A DNA stretch of 64,000 nucleotides, taken from Salinispira pacifica (GTDB lineage Bacteria > Spirochaetota > Spirochaetia > DSM-27196 > Salinispiraceae). A program made the translations under genes and the position numbers. Every line of letters begins with the position of its first letter. Position 1 is the stretch's first letter. Under the pieces are notes generated by a model. The model was given only the letters and a program-made list of their open reading frames with translations, did no database searches and had not been told where the DNA came from. Positions 33,511 through 43,056 of this stretch are shown piece after piece. The stretch covers positions 3,577,570 to 3,641,569 of the forward strand of contig NC_023035.1 in assembly GCF_000507245.1 (NCBI RefSeq). Direction: 5' to 3'.

Positions 33511-35676
33511 ATGTAACTGCGTTCAAAATTTACCTTATTATTGCTGCCGATTTTTCTGGTTCTTGCAGGGGGTGTTACCCTTTTTACAGTTCGTTCATGG
33601 AATCAGGAGATACAGAACAATCTGAGTGAAACTATCAGCTCTACTTCCCAGACTATACAGAAAATGGTGGCATCGCGAAGCAGATTGGCCGTTCAATTTG
33701 CATCGATTTTTGCGGACCTGGAATCCGTTAAAACCGCTTACAGCATGGAAAATGAAATTGAAGCTCGAAATCTGCTCGAGGAGACAGTCGGCAATCTCAC
33801 CCAAACTGTTCAGGCCAACAGTGGAGCTGCATCTTTCCGCATACATTTTCACAAAGAACCTGCCCGAAGCTTTTACCGTTCATGGACCGATACATGGGAT
33901 GATGACCTCACAGGCTTTCGTTCCACCATTCGTAAAGTGTATGAGACTGGTGAGGCAGTTCGGGCGGTGGAGATCGGACGGGGAGGGCCGGTTATTCGGG
34001 GGATTGTTCCCGTACGGATCGATGGGAACCTGGTCGGTTCAGTAGAACGCTATTACTCTCCAATAAATCTTCTCCAGTATTTGGAAAGTGAAGGGATTAA
34101 ACGAGCAGCGGCATTATTAGTAGACGCCGAAAAAGCCCGTCAGATTTTCTTCACAGAAGATCTTGAATCGAATTTCGTCGGTGAGATTGGTCCCATGCTC
34201 ATCAGTGAAGTGAGCGAAGAATGGCTGGATCCACAATCTGTTTTGAATCCTGAAGATATCCAACAGGCCCGGGATGAAAAGCGTGTTGTAATTAAAACTG
34301 AGGGCAACTACGGTGTTGGATACATTCCCCTGATCGATTTCAACAATGAGGTGGTTGCTCTTTTCTCCATTGTTCAGGATGAAACTCGAGGACTTGAACA
34401 GAGCCGAATTATTGCACTTATTATCGGCATCGGCATCTTTTTATCCGGAATAGTCTTAGTCCTGATGGCACGGTTCTTTCTGCGCATACTGGTAGTACGG
34501 CCTATAGAATCTGCCCGCCGCGTATTGGATGACATGGCTAAAGGCAATGCAAATTTGTCATCACAACTATCAATATATACCAATGATGAGATTGGAAGAT
34601 TGAGTGAAGCTTTCAACCTGGTGCTTGGAAACCTGGCTGAAGCTGTTCAAACTGTAAAATCCACAGCCCATCAGGCAACAGAAATCAGCAATACTCTTTC
34701 AATAAATACCGATTCCACAATCAGTTCTCTTGAAGATGCTGCAATCGAGACTAACGGCATGAATGTTCAAAGTGCCAATCTAATGGAAACCGTGGAGAAG
34801 ACTAAAACGATTACCGGAAACGTGCTACAGGAATTGAAGAAAGTTGAATCAGCGGTTAAAAACCAAAATGAAAGTGTTGAAATAAGCTCAAGCTCGGTTG
34901 AAGAAATGGCTGCAACTGTAGACAACCTGGCGGAGAGTACGAAGAGCAGGGTTGAGCTTGCGAAACAGGTGAGCGATGCATCAATTGAAGGCCGTCAGGA
35001 GATGGAAGAAACCCTGAAACGAATTCAGGAGGCTGATAGTTCCACAAACAGCATTCAAAACCTGCTTGGGGTGATCAATAAAGTCTCCAGCCAAACAAAC
35101 CTGTTGGCCATGAATGCTGCCATTGAGGCGGCGCATGCCGGTGAATCCGGCAGAGGGTTCGCCGTAGTTGCAGAGGAAATCCGAAAGCTGGCCGAAGGTA
35201 CTGCAGGGAATGCCCGTCAGATAGGTGACGAAATGAAGGGAATTGTGGGCATTATCAGTTCCTCCGCAGAAAGCGCGGAGCATTCCCAGCAACGCTTTGA
35301 AAAAATTGTCAGTGGTGTGGAAGATCTTTCGACTGCACTAAATGAAATGAGTGCAAGCCTGGACGAGATGACGGTTGGAAATCAGGAAATACGCAGCGCC
35401 CTGGTACAGCTGAAAGACTCCTCTCAAATTGTTCTTCAGCTTGCAAATGATCTAGGGGATTTCATTCGTCAGGTCGACCAGCAAATGGATGATGTTGCCG
35501 TTGGATCTTCAAGCACCGCCGAAGCCATAGACCGGGTAAACACAGTTCTTTCAGAAATAAAAAAAGGCACCGAGTCAGTAAAAGAGCTGGGAGAAAAAAA
35601 CCAGCACATTATCCAAAGTCTTGAAGAGACAATTACGAAGCTTGGACAGAGCGAGAGTGTAGATAGTCCAAGCTAA
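33511..35676 (+). CDS. Methyl-accepting chemotaxis protein; ATG directly followed by TAA
   Basis: This ~715-residue chemoreceptor has TM1 with [19 protein letters not shown] near the N-terminus, a periplasmic dCache-like sensor (about 35-290), TM2 ([19 protein letters not shown]), a HAMP linker and a long coiled-coil signalling domain with the conserved hairpin tip [33 protein letters not shown]. It would bind ligands outside and control CheA via CheW. The natural N-terminus appears to be M-x-LRSKF: an ATG at 33511 is in frame, but codon 2 is TAA (33514-33516). The next usable starts are CTG 33517 and TTG 33541, neither with a ribosome binding site. Either the gene uses a non-ATG start or carries a nonsense mutation (AAA to TAA). 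Confidence 0.88.
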
Positions 35677-35867
35677 ATTTTCAGATGCTTAGTTGGAAGT
35701 GTATTTGTTTTCGGTTGATATAAAGTTCCTCCGGTTTTCCAACACGTCGGGTCTATAAAACAGGGATCTGAACACAAAACATTGCTTGACAGTATGCTGA
35801 ACCGGGAGGATGATAAAAATGAGAGCTAATTCGGCCAATCTTTCATCACGCTTCAAGGAGGATATTC

Positions 35868-36656
35868 ATGAGTCATAACAACCTGAAAACCATATCGGCA
35901 GATGGAAATGCGATTGCCTACCTTGAGAAGGGCAGCGGACCGACGGTACTCTATATTCACGGCAATACTGCATCCCACATCTGGTGGACCGAGGTTATGG
36001 ACTTACCCGGCTACCGGGTGATCGCAGTTGATCTGCCCAATTGCGGTGCTTCCGAGCAAATTGATACCTGCTCTCCACCTGCGTACGGCACAATTCTGCT
36101 GAGCTTTCTTTCAGAACTGAATATATCCGAGGCGGTAGTGGTTGCCCATTCCCTGGGTGGGGCAGCAGCATATGAAATGGCAATCACCGCGCCGGAAAAA
36201 ATCAAAGGTCTTTTCCTCCTGGATGCCTGCCCGGTAAACGGACTGAAGACACCGAAAATTTTTCACCCGATGATCAAGAAGTATTTAACCGACAGAGAAT
36301 TGTTTAAAAAAGCCATGAAGTCGGTTATGGGATCACGGGGAAGCGATGAAGATCTTCTGAACCTTTTGGTGGACGAAGCCTACAGGATGAACCATAAATG
36401 CTTTATCGGCCATGCGGAACAGCTGGGCAAGGTGGACTATCGGAAAACTGCAGGAAAATTCACCGGTCCCGTCCGCTTTTTTGTGGGGGCCAACGATCCT
36501 ATCATCAAAGAAAAACATGCTAAAAAGACCATGAAATATTTCAACGGCGACTATGAAATAATTCCCGATATCGGCCACAGCCTCCAACTTGAAAAGCCTG
36601 AGCTTTTCATTGAGAAGCTGTCATCCTTTCTCCGGGATATCTACGCACGCAGCTGA
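35868..36656 (+). CDS. Alpha/beta-hydrolase
   Basis: This 262-residue canonical alpha/beta-hydrolase has the oxyanion motif YIHGNTAS (HGN), the nucleophile elbow VVAHSLGGAA with Ser95, an acidic residue in FVGANDPII and the catalytic His in DIGHSLQLEKP. A small cap domain lies between (about 125-200). No signal peptide. The reaction is not predictable; esterases, lactonases and haloalkane-type enzymes share the pattern. AAGGAGGATATTC precedes the ATG. A TTGACA sits at 35791. Confidence 0.87.
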   Translation: MSHNNLKTISADGNAIAYLEKGSGPTVLYIHGNTASHIWWTEVMDLPGYRVIAVDLPNCGASEQIDTCSPPAYGTILLSFLSELNISEAVVVAHSLGGAAAYEMAITAPEKIKGLFLLDACPVNGLKTPKIFHPMIKKYLTDRELFKKAMKSVMGSRGSDEDLLNLLVDEAYRMNHKCFIGHAEQLGKVDYRKTAGKFTGPVRFFVGANDPIIKEKHAKKTMKYFNGDYEIIPDIGHSLQLEKPELFIEKLSSFLRDIYARS

Positions 36657-36783
36657 GACCGGAGGTTTCTGTCGGAACTCTTTTCGGGGAGGAACAGCAT
36701 CGGGATCCGCTGCGTTCAGGCCGCAGACGTAAAATATTGCATGCAGCCATAGCACGTCCGGCTGGAAGTCTTCCTTGAAGCCT

Positions 36784-37530
36784 TCAAAATTGTGAGGTGA
36801 TCTCTGCCAATACCGGAGTTATCAGCTCCCGCCAAATATCATATCCGGCCTCATTCATATGCAGCCGGTCCTCTTGAAAATAGGCATCACTGACCATGCC
36901 GTCTTCGTTGAGAAATTCATCCCAGCTGTCGATCACACGGGCATGCGGATCGCTTTCTGCCATGGAAATAATTGCCCCGGCCAGCTCCCTGTATGCATCC
37001 CGGTACTCCCAACGGCTTCCGCTGGGTTTGGGAAGAACAAAAATCACCGGAATATCCCCCAGATCCCTGCGGGTACGAACCAGGAATCGGGTAAAATCAT
37101 CCGCAACCTCGTTCACGGTTCTTCCGTCATAGATATCGTTGTCCCCCTCGTACACAAATACGGCCCGGGGACTGTAGTGGAGTATCAGCTCATCATAGTT
37201 TTCCAGAACATCCGACATTCTTGATCCGCCGAAACCCCGGTTGATCACTCCATATTCTGCATACTCATCTTCCAGCCCCTCCCAGAGCCGGAACGATGAA
37301 CTGCCTGCAAACACAATTGAATTTTCCGGTGGATGACGGTGAACCTCAGTTTCACGAAACGCCTGAATCTCTTCATGAAAAAGCCCGGGCTTCTGTGTCA
37401 CTTCGCCTTCGGGAGGCTGAGGAAGCGCATCTGCAGTACTGGTACATGCGCTCACCATCAGACTGAACCAGCTGATAATCAGGAAAACTGCGGCCAATAA
37501 TCTGTTACCGTTATATTGATGTTTCATCAT
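36784..37530 (-). CDS. SGNH/GDSL-family hydrolase lipoprotein
   Basis: The 248-residue precursor has an N-terminal signal and lipobox MVSAC (Cys29), so it is probably an outer- or inner-membrane-anchored periplasmic esterase. The nucleophile Ser is in FAGSSSFRLW, the oxyanion Gly in GFGGSRMSD, the Asn in YEGDNDIYDG, and the catalytic Asp/His in EDRLHMNEAGY. This matches the GDSL-like (SGNH) fold acting on acylated glycans or lipids. Upstream on the same strand lies another lipoprotein gene, 83 bp away. Confidence 0.87.
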   Translation of the reverse strand: MMKHQYNGNRLLAAVFLIISWFSLMVSACTSTADALPQPPEGEVTQKPGLFHEEIQAFRETEVHRHPPENSIVFAGSSSFRLWEGLEDEYAEYGVINRGFGGSRMSDVLENYDELILHYSPRAVFVYEGDNDIYDGRTVNEVADDFTRFLVRTRRDLGDIPVIFVLPKPSGSRWEYRDAYRELAGAIISMAESDPHARVIDSWDEFLNEDGMVSDAYFQEDRLHMNEAGYDIWRELITPVLAEITSQF

Positions 37531-37612
37531 TCAACTGCATCCTTTGGGATAAGCGCTTCCGGGCACCGTCATGTTGGCGGCACCCGGATTATGGAACGAA
37601 CAGACCCGATAT

Positions 37613-38428
37613 TTACGGAGCAACAATAAAGCTTCTCACATCAGGAAATGCCGGGGAGTATTGGGGAATAATGCTGGGCGAAGCCCCCTCTCCTGCAGGA
37701 AGATTTGTGAAGATTTGCCCCTCTGCGCCATCGATGTACATCCAGGTACTGGCTTCGCCCTCCCTGGAAGTCACACTCCTGGACACATAATGGGAGTACA
37801 CTTCAACATATGGAAAATGGTTGCCGTCCCAATCTCTCAAGCTTTCGAAAGTGTAATCTGTGGCATCCCCTTCAAGCCTGGTTCTTCCGAATTCAAACTC
37901 ATAATTGTCGGTAAATCCCCGGTATCCGTAGGCTATGCTGTATTCTGATGGAACATCGGAATTAAGAGAAACGGTGTAGCTGAGCTGGGTATCGCTTTCG
38001 GTGAGCTGGGTTCCACGGGAAGGCAGGGAGGGGCTCAGAGAATATTCGGGAAACCCTTCCGGTATTTCGCCGGAGAGTTCATAGCTTCCGGCCAATGCAT
38101 GCTTGGCACTTACCTGAATGCTGTCCCCGGCTGATGCGTTGATACTCCCAATATAATAGAACTGTTTTGAGCCGTCAGAATACTCAATATCCTGCTGGTC
38201 CAGCTTGGTGCCGTTTACCGTGAAGGTCGCATTTTTCAGGGATTTGTAGTCGTCATTATTATTCCAGTAGTACATATCGGCATAGACCCGATAGATACCT
38301 TCACTTCCGCTGGGGTACATGGAAACATACACGTTCAAATCTTCTCTGGGTACACCAAGAAAAATATTTGAGCATGAACTGAATAACAGAACCGCTGCAA
38401 CGAGAAGAAAACCAAGTTTTTTCGTCAT
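37613..38428 (-). CDS. Hypothetical lipoprotein
   Basis: The signal and lipobox LLFSSC (Cys19) are clear; the start at MTKKLGFLL (38428) follows GGAGTCAAT. The ~250-residue mature part is acidic and rich in Tyr, Ser and Asp, with beta-strand-like segments (NVYVSMYPSG, IYRVYADMYYW, QLSYTVSLNSD). No family was recognised. It probably lies in a two-gene unit with the SGNH lipoprotein downstream. Confidence 0.75.
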   Translation of the reverse strand: MTKKLGFLLVAAVLLFSSCSNIFLGVPREDLNVYVSMYPSGSEGIYRVYADMYYWNNNDDYKSLKNATFTVNGTKLDQQDIEYSDGSKQFYYIGSINASAGDSIQVSAKHALAGSYELSGEIPEGFPEYSLSPSLPSRGTQLTESDTQLSYTVSLNSDVPSEYSIAYGYRGFTDNYEFEFGRTRLEGDATDYTFESLRDWDGNHFPYVEVYSHYVSRSVTSREGEASTWMYIDGAEGQIFTNLPAGEGASPSIIPQYSPAFPDVRSFIVAP

Positions 38429-38532
38429 ATTGACTCCAATAAATCTAAATTTGTGCATCAACTCATTATACCCGTATATGTTATGGCGTCAAATCAATTT
38501 CCAACCTTTTCGCCAGCCTGAATCCTGCCTTA

Positions 38533-39399
38533 TCAGCCCGAAAGCCTCATGAGCCCCTCCTGGCTGGTGGAAGCAAGCAAATCTCCGTCCCGGGAAAAAA
38601 TCTGTCCCCGGACGAAGCCTCTGGAATTGCCGCCTGAAGGACTTTCCATTACATACAGAAGCCATTCATTCACATTCACCGGTCGGTGGAACCACATGGC
38701 ATGATCGATGGTGGCGATTTTCAGACGGGGATCGGACATGGAAATACTGTGGGGCTGCAGGGCAGTTGTAAGAAAGCGGTAATCCGAAGCGTAGGCCAGC
38801 ACTGCCTGGTGAAGCTTGAGGTTATCTCCCAGGTCATCTTTCGCCCTTATCCATATACGCCTGCTGGCCTGAATGTCAGTAGTGTCAGATGCGCTGTCAG
38901 AAGCACCGGGATGTACCGTCCTGGTATCTATGGGCTTATGATATATCAATGCCTCACGCAGTGATGCGGGAATATGTTCATAGTTTTTCTCGTAAAATCG
39001 GATATCCGGTTCAAGGGTTTCGGGATCCGGTGCCTGGGGGAACTTCCCATGTTGGTGAGACAGTTCTCCTTCCACAGTTTGAAACGAAGCGGTCATGTAA
39101 AAAATTACTTTCCCGTTCTGAATTGCCTCGACCCGACGGGTGGAAAAACTCTTTCCATCCCGCACCCTCTCCACATCGTACACCACAGGGGTTTTCGCAT
39201 CACCGGGCAGCAAAAAATATGTGTGAAGGGAATGGGCAAACCGCTCGCCGTCAACCGTTGCATAGGCCGCAGAAAGCGCCTGCCCGAGAACCTGCCCCCC
39301 GAACAGCGCGGGAAGTCCGAGATCCCAGCTTTGTCCCCGAAAAATACCCCGCTCGATTTTTTCCAGATCCATGAGTGTTGAAAGCCTGATATCATCCAT
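38533..39399 (-). CDS. tesB: Acyl-CoA thioesterase II
   Basis: This 288-residue double-hotdog thioesterase has the TesB start LEKIERGIFRGQSWDLG, LFGGQVLGQALSAAYATV, the strand FSTRRVEAIQNGKVIF, and the second hotdog with LASTSQEGLMRL. The catalytic Asp is in the SIDHAMWFHRP-like segment (TIDHAMWFHRP) and Gln near QEG. It hydrolyses medium- and long-chain acyl-CoA. I start it at MDDIRLS (39399) behind GAGGGGCACAC; the frame is open 25 codons upstream. Cytoplasmic, monocistronic. Confidence 0.92.
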   Translation of the reverse strand: MDDIRLSTLMDLEKIERGIFRGQSWDLGLPALFGGQVLGQALSAAYATVDGERFAHSLHTYFLLPGDAKTPVVYDVERVRDGKSFSTRRVEAIQNGKVIFYMTASFQTVEGELSHQHGKFPQAPDPETLEPDIRFYEKNYEHIPASLREALIYHKPIDTRTVHPGASDSASDTTDIQASRRIWIRAKDDLGDNLKLHQAVLAYASDYRFLTTALQPHSISMSDPRLKIATIDHAMWFHRPVNVNEWLLYVMESPSGGNSRGFVRGQIFSRDGDLLASTSQEGLMRLSG

Positions 39400-39543
39400 A
39401 CTGTGTGCCCCTCTTTCTCTAAACCTGTCTGCGGCGCCAAAAATAAACCGCTGCAATTTCTGCATATGTAGCATTCACAGAATTTCAATGAGGTTCAAGA
39501 TTTTCTGACCGTTTTTCTATAAAATAAAGTATGGAGGAAAAAT

Positions 39544-40002
39544 ATGACATCCAATGCCAACAGTGTAGAAGAATATCTGGCAGAACTTCCGGAAGAGCGC
39601 CGGGATGTGGTGAAGAACATCCTTGATACCTGGACGGCGAACATGCCCGACGGCTTTGAGGTGGGGATCCATTACGGAATGATTGCTGTGGTTGTTCCGT
39701 TGAGCATGTATCCTCCGGGGTATCACTGCAAAAAGGATGAACCGCTCCCCTTCTTTTCCCTGGGATCTCAGAAAAATTCCGTGAACCTGTATCATTCAGG
39801 GATCTACAGCAAACCTGAACTGGAAGAATGGTTCAGAAATGAGTGGCCCAAACACATGAGTACCAAGCTGGATATGGGTAAAAGCTGTATCAGACTGAAA
39901 AACATGAAAAAGATCCCATATGAACTCATCGCGGAGCTGGCCCAAAAAATGGGACCGCAGGAGTGGGTATCAATTTATGAAAAAGGCCGTGAAGAGAACT
40001 GA
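39544..40002 (+). CDS. DUF1801-family protein
   Basis: This 152-residue protein has the DUF1801 pattern: VEEYLAELPEERRDVVKNIL, FEVGIHYGMIAVVVP, PLPFFSLGSQKNSVNLYHSG and GKSCIRLKNMKKIP. The fold is YdhG/DUF1801-like with unknown biochemical role. The start follows GGAGGAAAAAT. A hairpin 37 bp after the stop (40039-40067) likely ends transcription from both sides. Confidence 0.85.
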   Translation: MTSNANSVEEYLAELPEERRDVVKNILDTWTANMPDGFEVGIHYGMIAVVVPLSMYPPGYHCKKDEPLPFFSLGSQKNSVNLYHSGIYSKPELEEWFRNEWPKHMSTKLDMGKSCIRLKNMKKIPYELIAELAQKMGPQEWVSIYEKGREEN

Positions 40003-40038
40003 CCGCTGCTCAATGCATGAATAGTCCCCAAACCCAAA

Positions 40039-40067
40039 AAGAGGCGGCCCATCATAGGCCGCCTCTT
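40039..40067. terminator. Bidirectional terminator-like hairpin
   Basis: AAGAGGCGGCC-CATCATA-GGCCGCCTCTT has an 11-bp perfect stem between two convergent genes. An A-run precedes it (40035-40040), giving a T-run for the minus-strand gene; the plus side has only short T-runs. Confidence 0.75.
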
Positions 40068-40161
40068 GCTTCAGATACTTTTTATTGCTCTTCTATGGCA
40101 TTTTCCAGACCCCGCTCCTTTTCTGCCACTGACTCTGCTACTGACTCTACCACTGACTCTA

Positions 40162-41352
40162 CTACTGGGCCTGGATTTTATCGTAGGTGAGCGTGGTGCT
40201 CCCGGTGATAATCGTCAGGGTATCGCCGGAAATACTGTAGGTCCAGGTGAACGTATTCAGGGTCCAATCTGAAGATGATGTGGCGGGAGATGTATTGCTC
40301 AACTGATTCAAAATCATTTCCCCGTCCGGAGCATTATATCCCACATCCAGACCTCCGGCATCAAGCAGCTTATCACCGCTGGAAGGTCCTGCAGTGGAGT
40401 CCGATTCAGAATATGACCACAATATTATGTTCCCCGCCAAGGGGCCGGTTACCACCGACTGTCCGGAGTCAATGAGCCCGAAAGAAGATGCAATATCCAT
40501 TGGTGAAATGTGGATGTAGTCCGCCATACCCGATTCCTTCCCGGTGTATTCCCACCAGCCGAGAACACCGCCGAAATCCGGTGCACCCGGTGCTTCACGG
40601 GTGAAGTGCTCCTCAACGGTATATTCCACTCCGTCGATAGTCTGCGTCTTGCTGAGAATCAGATCACCGTTTTCGGTTATTTCATAATTTTTCGGCCAGT
40701 TTGAAAAACCCGAGTTGCGTGAACCGCTGCGGGGAGAGGTAAACACCTGATTTTGTCCGGCTGTCTGGAGCATACCGTCTTCGGTAACACTGATGCTGGT
40801 CTCGATTGTCGGCTCAGAGCTTATCTGTCCCGGTTCGCCCAGAGATCCGTCAAAACCATGGGTATCCCACATAATATCTGCGGCCACAACCACCGAGCCG
40901 TCTTCTGAAACGGTCATCCGTGTGGGGAAATGCTGAAAGACAGAATCGGGAAAAAACACGGAATCTGGAAAGAAGAATGAATCGGGGAAAAACGAAGAGT
41001 CAGGGAAGAATACACTGTCGGGAAAATAAAACACTGAGTCAGGATAATAGGCATCGTTGGGATAATAGGCATCGGAAGGGTACCAGCCCTTATCTGTAAT
41101 AAACACCGAATCCGGGTACTCCAACCCTTCAGCGGCAAATACCGAGTCGGGCCAGTAGAGGGTATCCGGAAGTGAGTTTGTCACCTCCTGCCCATCCGCA
41201 TACACGTCAACATCCGTCAGCCACCAGTCTCCGGCCAGTTCCTCAAGTACCGCAGAGTTGTCGATCCCGGTGAAGTCACAGGAGGCCAGGAGAAAAGCTG
41301 CCGGAATAAGCAAAAGAATAAAAATTTTTTCATGAATTTGATACTGTTTCAC
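40162..41352 (-). CDS. Lipoprotein with tandem (F/Y)PDSVF repeats
   Basis: The GTG start at 41352 is set by AAAGGAGAGACCT; signal and lipobox FLLASC give Cys25. The 396-residue precursor then carries, at about residues 66-139, some ten copies of the motif aromatic-PDSVF or close variants (WPDSVF, YPDSVF, FPDSSF, FPDSFF), with a dense run of hexapeptides at the end. The remainder is beta-rich (TMTVSEDGSVVVAADI-like, WTYSISGDTLTIITGSTTL at the C-terminus). No family was recognised. A surface or periplasmic structural role is plausible. The repeats encode an 18-bp unit that could vary in copy number. Confidence 0.78.
   Translation of the reverse strand: MKQYQIHEKIFILLLIPAAFLLASCDFTGIDNSAVLEELAGDWWLTDVDVYADGQEVTNSLPDTLYWPDSVFAAEGLEYPDSVFITDKGWYPSDAYYPNDAYYPDSVFYFPDSVFFPDSSFFPDSFFFPDSVFFPDSVFQHFPTRMTVSEDGSVVVAADIMWDTHGFDGSLGEPGQISSEPTIETSISVTEDGMLQTAGQNQVFTSPRSGSRNSGFSNWPKNYEITENGDLILSKTQTIDGVEYTVEEHFTREAPGAPDFGGVLGWWEYTGKESGMADYIHISPMDIASSFGLIDSGQSVVTGPLAGNIILWSYSESDSTAGPSSGDKLLDAGGLDVGYNAPDGEMILNQLSNTSPATSSSDWTLNTFTWTYSISGDTLTIITGSTTLTYDKIQAQ
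40936..41157 (-). repeat. 18-bp tandem repeat region inside a lipoprotein gene
   Basis: About ten imperfect units read TTC-CCC/CCG-GAT/GAC-TCC-GTG/TTT-TTC on the coding strand, encoding FPDSVF. The run from 41040 to 40936 is uninterrupted; units further 5' are spaced by 10-20 residues. Confidence 0.75.
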
Positions 41353-41473
41353 AGGTCTCTCCTTTATCTGTTGAAGAATGTATCCCTCCCGGAAATCCAA
41401 TACCATAGGCGATTTGTCAGGTTTTTTGGCCATAGCGTGTTATATTTTATGTGACGTGCAGACAGGGAAGCTT

Positions 41474-41779
41474 ATGCCAGGGTATGTTCAGAAATTCAGA
41501 ATCGAAGACCGGACGGTATTAATCATTCCCATGGACACTGATGTCCGGAGTCCGGCTGCCGGTTTCCACACCCGATTTACCGACATCGAGCGCCAGCTTG
41601 TGGCCTGCCTCAGTAAAGGTTTACATGATCGGGAGATCGCACGGAATCGAAGAACCTCGGTAAGCACCATACAGAACCAATTGCACGCACTCTATAAAAA
41701 GGCCGATGTGTCGGGCCGTGAAGAGCTTCTGGCAAAGATTCTTTCACAACACAAAAATACCCGGGAGCAGAAGCCGTGA
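41474..41779 (+). CDS. Small LuxR-type helix-turn-helix protein
   Basis: From the ATG at 41474 this is a 101-residue protein with a short N-terminal strand region and a C-terminal LuxR/GerE-type domain: TDIERQLVACLSKGLHDREIAR, then TSVSTIQNQLHALYKKADV. It has no receiver or other sensor. Its stop overlaps the GTG of the next LuxR gene by four bases (GTGA), so the two are translationally coupled and may act together. An earlier frame start (41378) is less likely. Confidence 0.75.
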   Translation: MPGYVQKFRIEDRTVLIIPMDTDVRSPAAGFHTRFTDIERQLVACLSKGLHDREIARNRRTSVSTIQNQLHALYKKADVSGREELLAKILSQHKNTREQKP

Positions 41780-42801
41780 GCCGTTCTCCGTTCGCTCTCA
41801 TGGACAGCATCTACCGCCTGGACCTCAATCAGGAACAGTGGACAACAAATCTCGCATCAGAAATACAGAGACAGCTAGGTCTGGGCCCGGGCCTGCTGAA
41901 ATATGACTTCGCCCTTCATGAGCGTCGCATTCGTGTGGGCAGCGTGGCTGCTTTCGGAGATATAGATGAATACAGAAAATTGACTATCCCCTTTCACCGT
42001 GAGGTCTCTCCGGAAATATACTGGCCGGTATTCCGGAAAGGCACCCACTGCAGCACATCCAGGACGATGCTTGCCGCAGATGATGTATCGGAACAAAATC
42101 AGGAAATCTTGGATCTGACGCTTCAACACCTTGGATACTCGGATATTTGGGCCCTGTGCGCAGTGGAGCCGGATTTTTCAGGATCCGTTTTTGCCGTTCC
42201 CGTTCTGCCGGGTGAGAAAAATCGCTATCCCGTAGAGGATGAAGATTGGACCAAAATTGCAGTACATATCGCCGCTGCAACCCGGCTGCGGCGGCACTTT
42301 CCACACATGGATTTTTCGAATCATGAGACATATTCAAAAAGGGATATGATAATGTCTTCCGTGGGGTCCAACGCAGATCCCGGGGCCGATTCCCGGCAGG
42401 CTGATCTCGGAGAAGAGATGTACGAAGCGTTGGTACGAACAGTACAAACCGTTTCAAAACACCGAAAACTCAAGACTTCCAGCCAACTGATGGATGTCTG
42501 GCCGGGACTGGTCCAGGGCAGATGGAGCCTCATTCCCGTGGAAGGAAACCGGGGCGAACGCTACATGGCAGCCGTCGAAAACCCTCCCAGGATCGCAAAG
42601 GACCATCGCCTTACAACCCGGGAAAACCAGGTGGTCCAGTACGCAGCCCAGGGACAGAGCAACAAGCAAATTGCCTATACCCTTGGTCTCTCGGTCAGTT
42701 CTGTGGGCACATATCTTTCACAGGCATTGAAAAAGCTGGGTATTTCCCGGACCGATCTGATAGTATTCATCAAGAAATTGCTTGAGAACCACAGGATGTG
42801 A
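41776..42801 (+). CDS. LuxR-family regulator with unknown N-terminal sensor
   Basis: This 341-residue protein has a C-terminal LuxR helix-turn-helix (TTRENQVVQYAAQGQSNKQI, then AYTLGLSVSSVGTYLSQALKKLG at about 275-320). The first ~260 residues form a mixed fold of unknown family, possibly GAF/PAS-like (SDIWALCAVEPDFSGSVFAV). GTG start overlapping the previous stop. It is probably a one-component regulator partnered with the small LuxR protein; target and signal unknown. The YwbE-like gene follows 43 bp downstream. Confidence 0.8.
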   Translation: MSRSPFALMDSIYRLDLNQEQWTTNLASEIQRQLGLGPGLLKYDFALHERRIRVGSVAAFGDIDEYRKLTIPFHREVSPEIYWPVFRKGTHCSTSRTMLAADDVSEQNQEILDLTLQHLGYSDIWALCAVEPDFSGSVFAVPVLPGEKNRYPVEDEDWTKIAVHIAAATRLRRHFPHMDFSNHETYSKRDMIMSSVGSNADPGADSRQADLGEEMYEALVRTVQTVSKHRKLKTSSQLMDVWPGLVQGRWSLIPVEGNRGERYMAAVENPPRIAKDHRLTTRENQVVQYAAQGQSNKQIAYTLGLSVSSVGTYLSQALKKLGISRTDLIVFIKKLLENHRM

Positions 42802-42844
42802 GTTCTCCGATGGATGCAGTCCGATAAAGTAATGAGGAAAACGA

Positions 42845-43039
42845 ATGGACGGAAAATACAGGTCAAACATTTATCCCGGAGCCAAAGTCTCAATTGTATT
42901 AAAGGAAGATCAGCGAAGCGGAAAACTCACGGAAGGTGTGGTTCGGGACATTCTCACCAAGTCCCCCCGCCACCCCCACGGCATCAAGGTGCGACTTGAA
43001 GACGGGCAGGTGGGAAGAGTCAAAGAAATTCATAGCTGA
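42845..43039 (+). CDS. ywbE: YwbE-like small protein
   Basis: The 64 residues match the YwbE (DUF2196) family from end to end: IYPGAKVSIVLKEDQRSGKL, TEGVVRDILTKSPRHPHGI, KVRLEDGQVGRVKEI. It is a small KOW/SH3-like beta-barrel of unknown function, widespread in Firmicutes and some other bacteria. Start ATG 42845 follows GAGGAAAACGA. Confidence 0.9.
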   Translation: MDGKYRSNIYPGAKVSIVLKEDQRSGKLTEGVVRDILTKSPRHPHGIKVRLEDGQVGRVKEIHS

Positions 43040-43056
43040 CATACCCGGTGGGTCCG

